Below are positions 42,363-50,485 of a stretch of DNA of 64,000 nt, one piece after another. Origin of the DNA: Chitinophagaceae bacterium (GTDB lineage Bacteria > Bacteroidota > Bacteroidia > Chitinophagales > Chitinophagaceae). Below the pieces are notes generated by a model, which searched no databases, was not told where the DNA came from, and worked only from the letters and a program-made list of their open reading frames with translations. The translations under genes and the position numbers were made by a program. The DNA is taken from positions 20,406 to 84,405 of the forward strand of contig JAEUVO010000027.1 of NCBI GenBank assembly GCA_016786885.1, in the 5' to 3' direction. Numbering within the stretch: the stretch's first letter is position 1; every line of letters starts with the position of its first letter.

Positions 42363-43307
42363 TTGTCAAATTCCGATTCTATACAACCCCTTGTTTCCGT
42401 AGCGCTATGCACCTATAACGGGGAGAAGTTTTTGCGGTCACAAATTGATTCTATTACAGCTCAGACCTATCCGAATCTTGAAATAATTATTATTGACGAT
42501 GCATCATCGGACAGTACTTCTTCAATACTGGAAGAATATAGCCGGAAAGACAGCCGGGTAAAATATCATATCAACTCAGCTAATATTGGTTATAACAAAA
42601 ATTTTGAAAAGGCTTTTTCGCTGGCCTCAGCTGACTACATTGCCATTAGCGACCAGGATGATATCTGGGAAAGTAACAAGATTGAGCTGATGATGAAAGA
42701 TTGGTTACAAGGTTCATTGTTTACATATTCATTATCAGGCAATTTCTTTTCAGATGATTTTAAAAACAGGGAACAAGCTCGTCCGGTTAAATATAGAACG
42801 ATTACACAGCTTCATCAACTTGTGTTTAACAGCCCTGTACACGGACATGCCAGTATATTTAAAAAAGAATTGCTTCCTTATTGCATTCCGTTTCCAGCTG
42901 ACATTTATTATGACTGGTGGATGAGTATGCAGGCAGTGAAAATTGCACCGGTTGGTTGTATCCCGCTAACCCTTACCTGGCACCGGGTACACAAAACGAA
43001 CAGTTCAAGGTCAATTCAATCATGTGATATTGATAATAAAGAAAGGAACAGGCTACTCAGGGATCAGTTTATTTATGGTATTGAAACTTTCTTCCGCAAA
43101 TTACCCGCAACTTCCGAAGATGAAAAATTCTTAGTCAGCTATACTGAATTATTGAAGAAAATGGATGGCAAAAGGTTTTCACCTGCTATGTTCTTGTACA
43201 TTATGAAACATCGCAGAAAAATATTTCACTACAAGAAAAACAAGCCTTTTCTTTTTATGTCACACTTTAAACATGCACTTCGCATGGCCAGAACGGGAGT
43301 TCTTTAA
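42363..43307 (+). CDS. Glycosyltransferase family 2
   Basis: The 314-residue protein starts at TTG 42363, two bases after the GT17 stop. It carries VSVALCTYNGEKFLRSQIDSI, IIIIDDASSDSTSSILEEY, AISDQDDIWESNKIELM (Asp-x-Asp donor site) and DWWMSMQAVKIAPVGCIPLTLTWHR, typical of GT2 proteins of rhamnosyl or other surface-glycan transferases. No ATG near the N-terminus keeps the first strand, so TTG is favoured. The acceptor is unknown. Confidence 0.88.
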   Translation: MSNSDSIQPLVSVALCTYNGEKFLRSQIDSITAQTYPNLEIIIIDDASSDSTSSILEEYSRKDSRVKYHINSANIGYNKNFEKAFSLASADYIAISDQDDIWESNKIELMMKDWLQGSLFTYSLSGNFFSDDFKNREQARPVKYRTITQLHQLVFNSPVHGHASIFKKELLPYCIPFPADIYYDWWMSMQAVKIAPVGCIPLTLTWHRVHKTNSSRSIQSCDIDNKERNRLLRDQFIYGIETFFRKLPATSEDEKFLVSYTELLKKMDGKRFSPAMFLYIMKHRRKIFHYKKNKPFLFMSHFKHALRMARTGVL

Positions 43308-43319
43308 AAAAGGAAGTCT

Positions 43320-43541
43320 CTATGCTTGTTTATTATTCTGCCACCAGCGGTAACCTATATAACCCACTATGGCAAATGGGGCAAAAGCAAGATAAAGTAT
43401 GCCGGAGTTCATGCCTTTGGCTGGTTTCTCTCCCAACTGCTGTGCTGTTTTTGTACAAATAGAACATTGTGCTGTAGCATATTCAACAGAAACCAGCAAG
43501 GTCAGAAAAAAAAGAAATAATATCAACACACACTTTTTCAT
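43320..43541 (-). CDS. Small exported membrane protein, conserved in Bacteroidota
   Basis: The start was set at the ATG MKKCVLILFLFFL (73 residues). A signal-like hydrophobic segment (about 3-20) ends at YATAQ, then CSICTKTAQQLGEKPAKGMNSG with two cysteines spaced CxxC, and a transmembrane span LYLAFAPFAIVGYIGYRWW. This CxxC-helix-span pattern recurs as a small conserved protein in the phylum; its role is unknown. It ends 13 bases from the convergent GT2 stop. Confidence 0.65.
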   Translation of the reverse strand: MKKCVLILFLFFLTLLVSVEYATAQCSICTKTAQQLGEKPAKGMNSGILYLAFAPFAIVGYIGYRWWQNNKQA

Positions 43542-43610
43542 AATATGGTATTGCAAAACAAAAATACAACGAAAATCAATAAAGAAAAGTTCACCCGCAT
43601 CAATAAAAAA

Positions 43611-43639
43611 ACCCTGCCTGGTTAAAATACAGGCAGGGT
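43611..43639 (-). terminator. Terminator after typA
   Basis: ACCCTGCCTG and CAGGCAGGGT pair perfectly over 10 bases with a 9-base loop; on the minus strand TTTTTTTA follows. Confidence 0.9.
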
Positions 43640-43657
43640 CTCACAACTATTTCTGTT

Positions 43658-45469
43658 TTATACCGCTTCAGCCTCCATTTTCTTCTGCACTTTCTTTCTC
43701 TCATCTTCGTTCAGTATCACTTTCCTCATACGGATGAAGTTTGGCGTCACTTCAATACATTCGTCTTGCTGAATGTATTCCATACATTCTTCTAATGTCA
43801 TCAAAGTTTTCGGAGCAATTTTTGTCGCATCATCACTTCCGCTGGCACGGTGGTTCGTCAGTTTTTTTCCTTCTGTAGCATTCACCACCAGGTCACCCGG
43901 CTTAATATTTTCTGCAATGATTTGACCAGTGTACACTTCTTCTCCCGGATCTACAAAGAATGTACCCCTGTCTTGTAACTTATCTATAGAATAGCCAGTT
44001 GTTTTTTCTGTGCTTTTAGAAATCAATACCCCATTATTTCTTCCGGGGATTGGCCCTTTCCATGGTTTATAATCATGAAAACGATGCGCCATTACAGCCT
44101 CACCGGTAGTTGCAGTCAGCATCTGTGTACGCAAGCCGATCAATCCTCTTGATGGAATTTCAAATTCGAGATGCTGCATCTCCCCTTTCGTTTCCATTAT
44201 ATGCAATTCGCCTTTTCTTCTTGTCACCAGGTCAATTACTTTACTGGCAAATTCCTGTGGTACATCCACCACCAGGTTTTCATAAGGTTCGCATTTTACA
44301 CCATTGATCTCTTTCACAATAACCTGGGGCTGACCAACTGTTAATTCATAACCTTCACGGCGCATAGTTTCAATCAGAATTCCCAGGTGAAGGATACCAC
44401 GGCCATATACCATCAGGCTATCGCCATCCTGGCTATCCTCTACTTTTAAAGCAAGATTCTTTTCTGTTTCTTTCATCAGCCTGTCACGCAAATGCCGGGA
44501 AGTAACAAATTTTCCATCCTTGCCAAAAAATGGTGAGTTGTTAACGGAAAACAACATATTCATTGTAGGCTCATCAACGCTGATAACAGGCAACGCTTCA
44601 GGATTCTCTGCATCGGCAATAGTATCACCGATATTAAAATCTTCAATCCCTACAACGGCGCAAAGATCGCCGGCAACTACTTCCGTAACTTTCTTCTTGC
44701 CCATTCCTTCAAACACATAGAGCTCTTTTACTTTCGTTTTCTTAATTGTACCATCTGCCTGCATCAGTACCACATTCTGTCCTTCTTTTAATACACCGCG
44801 GCTTACTTTTCCTACGGCAATACGGCCAAGGAATGAAGAATAATCCAGTGAAGTGATCTGCATTTGCACAGGCCCTTCATTCACTTTTGGCGGGGGTACA
44901 TGTTTTAAAATTCCATCCAGCAACGGATTAATATTATCAATCTGCTCTAATGAATCATTGAACCAGCCATTCTTTCCACTTCCGTAATAAGTCGGGAAAT
45001 GAAGTTGTTCTTCTGTAGCATCAAGGTTAAAGAACAATTCAAACACCGCATCATGCACTTCATCAGGACGACAGTTCGGTTTATCTACTTTATTAATAAC
45101 AACAATCGGATGTAATTCCAAATGCAATGCTTTCTGCAATACAAATCTTGTCTGAGGCATTGGTCCTTCAAAAGCATCAACCAGCAGGATTACCCCATCT
45201 GCCATTTTCAATACCCTTTCCACCTCACCGCCAAAGTCGGCGTGGCCTGGTGTGTCGATTACATTGATCTTTACATCTTTGTATACCACCGCAGCATTCT
45301 TACTGAAAATAGTAATGCCCCGTTCCCTTTCCAGGTCGTTGCTATCCATGATCAATTCCCCCGTTTCCTGGTTATCCCGGAATACCTTGGTGGCATGTAA
45401 AATCTTGTCAACCAATGTAGTTTTCCCGTGGTCAACGTGGGCTATAATGGCGATATTTCTTATTTCCAT
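43658..45469 (-). CDS. typA: Translational GTPase TypA/BipA
   Basis: A ribosome-associated GTPase of the EF-G/LepA group. The start was set at 45469 (MEIRNIAIIAHVDHGKTTL), as the upstream in-frame codons encode an unconserved leader. G1 is AHVDHGKTT, G2 RGITIFSKN, G3 DTPGHADF, and G4 NKVDKP; the C-terminal region has TTGYSIDKLQDRGTFFVDPGEEVYTGQI typical of BipA. The length of 603 residues is normal. A promoter-like pair (45492-45523) precedes it and a strong terminator follows. Confidence 0.96.
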   Translation of the reverse strand: MEIRNIAIIAHVDHGKTTLVDKILHATKVFRDNQETGELIMDSNDLERERGITIFSKNAAVVYKDVKINVIDTPGHADFGGEVERVLKMADGVILLVDAFEGPMPQTRFVLQKALHLELHPIVVINKVDKPNCRPDEVHDAVFELFFNLDATEEQLHFPTYYGSGKNGWFNDSLEQIDNINPLLDGILKHVPPPKVNEGPVQMQITSLDYSSFLGRIAVGKVSRGVLKEGQNVVLMQADGTIKKTKVKELYVFEGMGKKKVTEVVAGDLCAVVGIEDFNIGDTIADAENPEALPVISVDEPTMNMLFSVNNSPFFGKDGKFVTSRHLRDRLMKETEKNLALKVEDSQDGDSLMVYGRGILHLGILIETMRREGYELTVGQPQVIVKEINGVKCEPYENLVVDVPQEFASKVIDLVTRRKGELHIMETKGEMQHLEFEIPSRGLIGLRTQMLTATTGEAVMAHRFHDYKPWKGPIPGRNNGVLISKSTEKTTGYSIDKLQDRGTFFVDPGEEVYTGQIIAENIKPGDLVVNATEGKKLTNHRASGSDDATKIAPKTLMTLEECMEYIQQDECIEVTPNFIRMRKVILNEDERKKVQKKMEAEAV

Positions 45470-45491
45470 ATTTTGTTTTTCAAACGAGCGG

Positions 45492-45523
45492 CGAAGGTAC
45501 GCCAATTAAACGGGGGGAGCAAA
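45492..45523 (-). promoter_or_regulatory. Probable typA promoter
   Basis: On the minus strand TTTG (45523-45520), 20 bases, then TACCTTCG (45499-45492) resembles TTG-N19/20-TAnnTTTG with one mismatch in the -7 core. Confidence 0.55.
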
Positions 45524-45596
45524 CGAAACAGGCATTTAATAGAGGCTTAACCTGTTTTAAACGGAGAATTAATGTAGTTTTAGTGAAATAGTTTCC

Positions 45597-46589
45597 ATGA
45601 AATTCCTCAAATGGCTAGGTATCATCCTGTTGATACTGATCGTTGTTTATTTTTTAGGACCCCGTCCTTCCACACCAAAATATACAAACAACCTGCCTGC
45701 CCTGCCAGTTGAACCGTCAGCATTAGAGCATTTTATTCAAACAAAAGAAGCCGGGCATAAGCTGAAGCCTGATAATGAAGCAAGAATCATTTGGTATAAT
45801 GATTCGGTAAAACAAAAAACGGAATATGCAGTGGTTTACCTGCACGGCTTCTCCGCCAGCCAGGAAGAAGGAGACCCTGTGCATTATGAGTTTGCCCAAA
45901 AATTCGGATGTAATCTTTATCTCAGTCGTTTATATGCCCATGGTATTGACACCACGGAGCCACTCGGCAGTTTTACTGCAGAAGCTCTATGGAATTCTGC
46001 CAAAGAGGCCTATGCAATTGGAAAGCAGTTAGGAAAAAAAGTAATCCTGATGTCCACATCAACAGGCGGCACATTAGCATTAAAATTAGCTGCAGAATTT
46101 CCCGAAATAACAGGGCTCATCCTTTTTTCGCCCAATATTGCAATTAATGATCCTAATGCATGGTTATTGAATAATCACTGGGGATTACAAATTGCACATT
46201 TGGTTACAGGCAAACACCGGACCGTTGATGATACGACTGCTATATATGCTCAGTATTGGAATAACCGGTATGTTACCAAATCGCTGGTACAACTGGAAGA
46301 ACTGATCGAGACCACTATGAAAGCATCTGTTTTTGAAAAAGTGACACAACCAACACTTTTGCTGTATTATTACAAAGATGAAGAACACCAGGACCCCGTA
46401 GTAAAAGTGTCTGCAATGAAACGTATGTTTAATCAATTAGGTACCCCGGAAAATTTGAAAAGGCAAGTGGCGGTACCGAATGCCGGCGATCATGTGATCG
46501 GGTCTTATGTAAAATCAAAAGATGTGGAAACCGTGCAGGCGGAATGTGAAAAGTTTGCAATGGAGATACTCAGGATGAATCAGAAATAA
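45597..46589 (+). CDS. Alpha/beta hydrolase (carboxylesterase-like), membrane-anchored
   Basis: An N-terminal hydrophobic span (about 6-22) anchors or exports the protein. The alpha/beta-hydrolase core has the oxyanion-site segment YLHGFSAS, the nucleophile elbow MSTSTGG with a central serine, and NAGDHVIGS carrying the likely catalytic His. These match the monoglyceride-lipase/esterase-like class of short-chain hydrolases. The substrate is unknown. The next gene begins 13 bases downstream, so they may be cotranscribed. Confidence 0.85.
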   Translation: MKFLKWLGIILLILIVVYFLGPRPSTPKYTNNLPALPVEPSALEHFIQTKEAGHKLKPDNEARIIWYNDSVKQKTEYAVVYLHGFSASQEEGDPVHYEFAQKFGCNLYLSRLYAHGIDTTEPLGSFTAEALWNSAKEAYAIGKQLGKKVILMSTSTGGTLALKLAAEFPEITGLILFSPNIAINDPNAWLLNNHWGLQIAHLVTGKHRTVDDTTAIYAQYWNNRYVTKSLVQLEELIETTMKASVFEKVTQPTLLLYYYKDEEHQDPVVKVSAMKRMFNQLGTPENLKRQVAVPNAGDHVIGSYVKSKDVETVQAECEKFAMEILRMNQK

Positions 46590-46602
46590 TAAAACAATTG
46601 TT

Positions 46603-47970
46603 ATGCCTATTAATTTCTCCCGTCGTGATGCGTTGAAAGCTATCAGTTTTACAGCGGCATCATTTCCTCTTTCTTCATGGGCTATGAACGAAAAGGGTGA
46701 AAAGATCATTCTTCCGGATAATCCCCTGTACCAAAAATTAAAAAAACCAGTCACTGCTATAACACTCGGAGCAGGCAGCCGTGGTAATGTATATGGAAAT
46801 TATGCTGTGCAATATCCTGACCAATTGGATATCGTCGGTGTGGCAGAACCTATTCCTCTCCGAAATGAACGTTATACCAAAAAACATAGTATCCCGGAAG
46901 AAAACAGGTTTAACACATGGGAAGATGTTTTTAAGCGTCCAAAATTCGCAGATGCAGTTATTATTTCAACACCGGACAACCTGCATTACGGCCCATGTAT
47001 GGAAGCTTTAAAAATGGGTTATGATGTGCTGCTGGAAAAACCAATTTCTCCCAGCGAAAAAGAGTGCAGGGATATTTTGGAACTGGCAAAGAAAAACAAC
47101 AGAATTGTTGCTGTTTGCCATGTGCTGCGCTATGCACCTTATTTTATCAAACTAAGAGAACTGATGAACAGTGGCGCTATTGGTGAAGTGATCAGTGTAC
47201 AACACCTGGAACCTATTGGCCATGTGCATATGAGCCACTCCTATGTGCGGGGTAACTGGCATAATAGTAAGCAAACCACTCCCATCATCCTGGCCAAGTC
47301 ATGCCACGATCTGGATATATTGAAATGGATGATCAATAAGCCTTCTAAAAAAATACAGGCTTTTGGCGATCTGAAATGGTTCAGAAAGGAAAATGCACCG
47401 GAAAGAAGTACAGAACGTTGTACTGATGGATGCAAAATAGAAAACGAATGCCCTTATTCAGCATTGCGAATTTATCACCGCAACAGGAGCTGGACCTATG
47501 TATTGGATCTCCCCGAAGATAAGAGTAAACATGGCGATCATATCCTGGAAAAATTAAAAACCACCAACTATGGTCGCTGTGTGTACCGCATGGATAACGA
47601 CCAGCCAGATCATTATATCTGCAATATCCAGTTTGCAGATAATGTAACGGCCAGCTTCTCTATGGAAGCTTTGACTTCTTATGAAGGCCGCAGAACAAGG
47701 GTAATGGGCAGCATGGGTGATATTGTCGGCGACATGAATTCTTTTGTGCTCACTGATTTTCGTACTGGCAAAAAAACAGAATGGAAGCAGGAAAGTGATG
47801 GACATGGTGGCGGCGACTGGCGGTTGGTAGCCGACTGGATACAGGCCATTGACCAGCAAAATCCCGCCTTACTTACTTCAACGATTGATGCTTCAATTGA
47901 AAGCCATGTGATGGGCTTTGCTGCAGAAAAGAGTAGGAAGGAGAATAAGGTGGTGGAGATAAAGATGTAA
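46603..47970 (+). CDS. Tat-exported Gfo/Idh/MocA family oxidoreductase
   Basis: The N-terminus carries a twin-arginine signal SRRDALK (residues 6-12) followed by a hydrophobic segment, so the folded protein with bound nucleotide is probably exported by the Tat system (tatC is at 383). The Rossmann part shows ITLGAGSRGNVYGNYA and ISTPDNLHYGPCMEAL, with EKPISPS as the conserved catalytic-lysine stretch. A second domain includes CTDGCKIENECPYSA with three cysteines that could bind a metal. The probable role is sugar or cyclitol oxidation in the periplasm; the substrate is unknown. Confidence 0.9.
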   Translation: MPINFSRRDALKAISFTAASFPLSSWAMNEKGEKIILPDNPLYQKLKKPVTAITLGAGSRGNVYGNYAVQYPDQLDIVGVAEPIPLRNERYTKKHSIPEENRFNTWEDVFKRPKFADAVIISTPDNLHYGPCMEALKMGYDVLLEKPISPSEKECRDILELAKKNNRIVAVCHVLRYAPYFIKLRELMNSGAIGEVISVQHLEPIGHVHMSHSYVRGNWHNSKQTTPIILAKSCHDLDILKWMINKPSKKIQAFGDLKWFRKENAPERSTERCTDGCKIENECPYSALRIYHRNRSWTYVLDLPEDKSKHGDHILEKLKTTNYGRCVYRMDNDQPDHYICNIQFADNVTASFSMEALTSYEGRRTRVMGSMGDIVGDMNSFVLTDFRTGKKTEWKQESDGHGGGDWRLVADWIQAIDQQNPALLTSTIDASIESHVMGFAAEKSRKENKVVEIKM

Positions 47971-47973
47971 TAG

Positions 47974-47995
47974 AACTGTTTCGTTTGAAACAGTT
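47974..47995 (+). terminator. Terminator-like hairpin after the Gfo/Idh/MocA gene
   Basis: AACTGTTTC and GAAACAGTT pair perfectly over 9 bases with a GTTT loop, followed by GCATTT; the T-tract is short. Confidence 0.6.
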
Positions 47996-48030
47996 GCATT
48001 TCCGGCCTATTTCCTATCTTCCTTCTTTAA

Positions 48031-49089
48031 ATGCTTGCTATGGTAAAAAGTAAAATTGCCGGTATCGGCATGTATATACCTTCCAACGTAGTTACCAATA
48101 ATGACCTGCTGAAGTATATGGACACCAGTGATGAATGGATACAGGAACGTACAGGTATCAAAGAACGGCACTATGCCCATCGTACCGAAGAAACCACCAC
48201 TACCATGGGTGTGGAGGCTGCAAAGATTGCTATTGAAAGAGCCGGCATCACTCCGCAGGATATAGACTTTATCATTTTCGCAACATTGTGCCCGGATTAT
48301 TACTTTCCCGGTTGTGGTGTCTTACTGCAACGGGCCATGAAGATGAAGGAAATCGGGGCACTGGATGTACGCAATCAATGCAGCGGCTTTTTGTATGCAC
48401 TGAGTGTGGCCGATCAGTTTATTAAAACAGGTACCTATAAGAATATCCTGGTGGTGGGCTCCGAAAAGCATTCCTTCGGGCTTGATTTTACTACCAGGGG
48501 AAGAAATGTATCTGTTATTTTTGGTGATGGTGCAGGCTCTGTGGTCTTGCAGCCAGCCAGCAAAGAAAACCAGGGTATTTTAAGTACACATCTGCACAGC
48601 GACGGGGAATCAGCCGAAATTCTTGCCATGTATAATCCGGGCACTCATGCCAACCACTGGAAGGAAGAAAAATATGCCTCTTTTGATGAGGCTGAGATAG
48701 CGCAAATGTTTTTCAGTCATAAGATGATAGATGATGGCCAGGTATTTCCGTTTATGGATGGTCCGGCAGTTTTTAAAAAGGCCATTGTAAAATTTCCTGA
48801 AGTGATCAATGAAGCATTGCAGGCGAATGGTTATAATACCGGGGATCTCAAGTTACTTATACCACACCAGGCTAACTTACGTATATCTCAGTTTGTACAA
48901 CAAAAATTACAATTAAGAGACGACCAGGTTTATAATAATATTCAGTACTATGGTAATACAACCGCAGCTTCAGTACCTATTGCTTTATGCGAAGCATGGG
49001 AAAAAGGACTGGTAAAAGAGGGTGACCTTATTTGCCTGGCAGCATTTGGCAGCGGGTTTACCTGGGCCAGTGCATTGCTGAGATGGTAA
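48031..49089 (+). CDS. fabH: 3-oxoacyl-ACP synthase III (FabH-like)
   Basis: Thiolase-fold condensing enzyme starting fatty acid or related chains. The triad is present: Cys117 in RNQCSGFLYAL, His279 in IPHQANLR, and Asn309 in YGNTTAAS. Other conserved parts are DEWIQERTGIKERHYA and FGDGAGSVV. The length of 352 residues is slightly above E. coli FabH (317), with an insertion around 195-225 (MYNPGTHANHW); members of this size may use other acyl donors. The start MLAMVKSK could also be the M at the fourth codon. Confidence 0.9.
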   Translation: MLAMVKSKIAGIGMYIPSNVVTNNDLLKYMDTSDEWIQERTGIKERHYAHRTEETTTTMGVEAAKIAIERAGITPQDIDFIIFATLCPDYYFPGCGVLLQRAMKMKEIGALDVRNQCSGFLYALSVADQFIKTGTYKNILVVGSEKHSFGLDFTTRGRNVSVIFGDGAGSVVLQPASKENQGILSTHLHSDGESAEILAMYNPGTHANHWKEEKYASFDEAEIAQMFFSHKMIDDGQVFPFMDGPAVFKKAIVKFPEVINEALQANGYNTGDLKLLIPHQANLRISQFVQQKLQLRDDQVYNNIQYYGNTTAASVPIALCEAWEKGLVKEGDLICLAAFGSGFTWASALLRW

Positions 49090-49156
49090 AGCCTTCAATT
49101 TAGTGCAACTTTGCTGGTCAAAATATCATCACTCATAAGAAATCATAACTTTAAGA

Positions 49157-49573
49157 ATGAAAAAGACAGTTATTCTTTTTACATTATTACTCTGCCTGGC
49201 AAATGTGCAGGCACAGTCAGGTAGCTGGAAAATTAAACTCAACGGAAAAACACTCCTGTCAACCAGTAAAGAGGATGAAAAGATCAACTGCAAGAAAGTT
49301 AAAGCTGCTCAATGGAGCAAAAATGGATACCTGGAAATAAATTTTACCGAAGACGAACCTGATACATGGTGGCGTTCCTTTCTTTTCTATGATGAACAGG
49401 ATAATGAGCTGTTGAGGAAAGACAGCACTACCTCCTATAAAATATTGGTTAAAGAACTTTTCAAACTTTTTTCCGGAAAAAAAGAGATCAGGATATACAC
49501 CACTATCGCTCCCCGGGATCCCAACCTGGCTATTAGAATGCGAAGAGTACATTTGTGTACCTTACGGTTTTAA
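49157..49573 (+). CDS. Small secreted protein of unknown function
   Basis: A signal peptide (about 1-19, ending VQAQ) precedes a 119-residue beta-rich domain (SWKIKLNGKTLL, GYLEINFTEDEP, DTWWRSFLFYDEQDNELL) that ends KEIRIYTTIAPRDPNLAIRMRRVHLC. No catalytic motif is evident. The lipid kinase gene starts six bases later, so the two are likely cotranscribed, without an obvious functional link. Confidence 0.7.
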   Translation: MKKTVILFTLLLCLANVQAQSGSWKIKLNGKTLLSTSKEDEKINCKKVKAAQWSKNGYLEINFTEDEPDTWWRSFLFYDEQDNELLRKDSTTSYKILVKELFKLFSGKKEIRIYTTIAPRDPNLAIRMRRVHLCTLRF

Positions 49574-49579
49574 TACAGC

Positions 49580-50485
49580 ATGAGCCGACACATAATTTAT
49601 ATCATCAATCCCATATCCGGTACCAGAACTAAAAAAGATCTGCAACAGCTGATTGAGAAAAAGACAACAGAAGCCGGAATAGCATTTCAAATCTTTCCTT
49701 CTGTGGCCAGGGGTGATTATTCCTTTTTATACCCGATCATCAGGGAGCAAGCCATAACAGATGTTGTCATTGCTGGTGGTGACGGTACCGTAAGCCAAGT
49801 AGTGAACAGTCTCATGGATTGTGATGTTAATTTTGGCATCATCCCCTGCGGATCCGGTAATGGGTTAGCCTATGCCGCCAGGATTTCCAAGCAACCAGTA
49901 AAAGCACTGGAAATTATTTTCAATGGCAAGCCTTCGGCTATCGATGGTTTTACAATTAACGAACACTTTGCCTGTATGCTGTCTGGTATCGGCTTTGATG
50001 CTAAAGTGGCACATGAATTTGCCCATCAGCCCGAAAGAGGTTTGAAAACTTACGCATCACTCGTAACAAAGAATTTTTTTAGTGCTGCCCCTTATCAATT
50101 CACTATTGAAAGTAATGGTTTAACCTTTTCTACAGAAGCCTATTTTATCAATATTGCCAACAGCAACCAGTTTGGAAACAACTTCACCATTGCGCCAAAA
50201 GCCTTGCTGGCAGATGGCCTGCTGGACATTGTTATTGCTAAAAAAACAACTAAACCAATGTTGTTATTTAACTTGCTCAGGCAAATACTGGCAGGTAAGC
50301 TACAAAAGGCAGAAAACTCACTTGATCATCCGGTGATATATTTCCAAACTGAAAAGATCAGTATTAAAAATCACGATCAGGCGCCCTTTCACATTGATGG
50401 CGATCCGGCAGAAACACCTGTAGTAGTTAATGCGACAATCAAAAAAAAGTGTTTCCGCCTTATTCAACCACTTCAGGCTCCTTAG
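49580..50485 (+). CDS. Diacylglycerol/sphingosine kinase family lipid kinase
   Basis: The catalytic domain shows IINPISGTRTKKDL, VVIAGGDGTVSQVVNSL, IIPCGSGNGLAYAARIS and MLSGIGFDAKVAHEF, the signature of the DagK/LCB5 family. It phosphorylates a membrane lipid such as diacylglycerol or a sphingoid base. In sphingolipid-producing Bacteroidota the latter is possible, but not shown here. The length of 301 residues is typical. The last 26 bases overlap the end of the convergent patatin gene. Confidence 0.9.
   Translation: MSRHIIYIINPISGTRTKKDLQQLIEKKTTEAGIAFQIFPSVARGDYSFLYPIIREQAITDVVIAGGDGTVSQVVNSLMDCDVNFGIIPCGSGNGLAYAARISKQPVKALEIIFNGKPSAIDGFTINEHFACMLSGIGFDAKVAHEFAHQPERGLKTYASLVTKNFFSAAPYQFTIESNGLTFSTEAYFINIANSNQFGNNFTIAPKALLADGLLDIVIAKKTTKPMLLFNLLRQILAGKLQKAENSLDHPVIYFQTEKISIKNHDQAPFHIDGDPAETPVVVNATIKKKCFRLIQPLQAP

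Noticed and set aside
34062..43307. The glycosyltransferases, ligase and envelope genes as one capsule or O-antigen locus
   Set aside because: Strands alternate, housekeeping genes (coaX, meaB, LON-domain protein) intervene, and no flippase or sugar-nucleotide synthesis genes are present.
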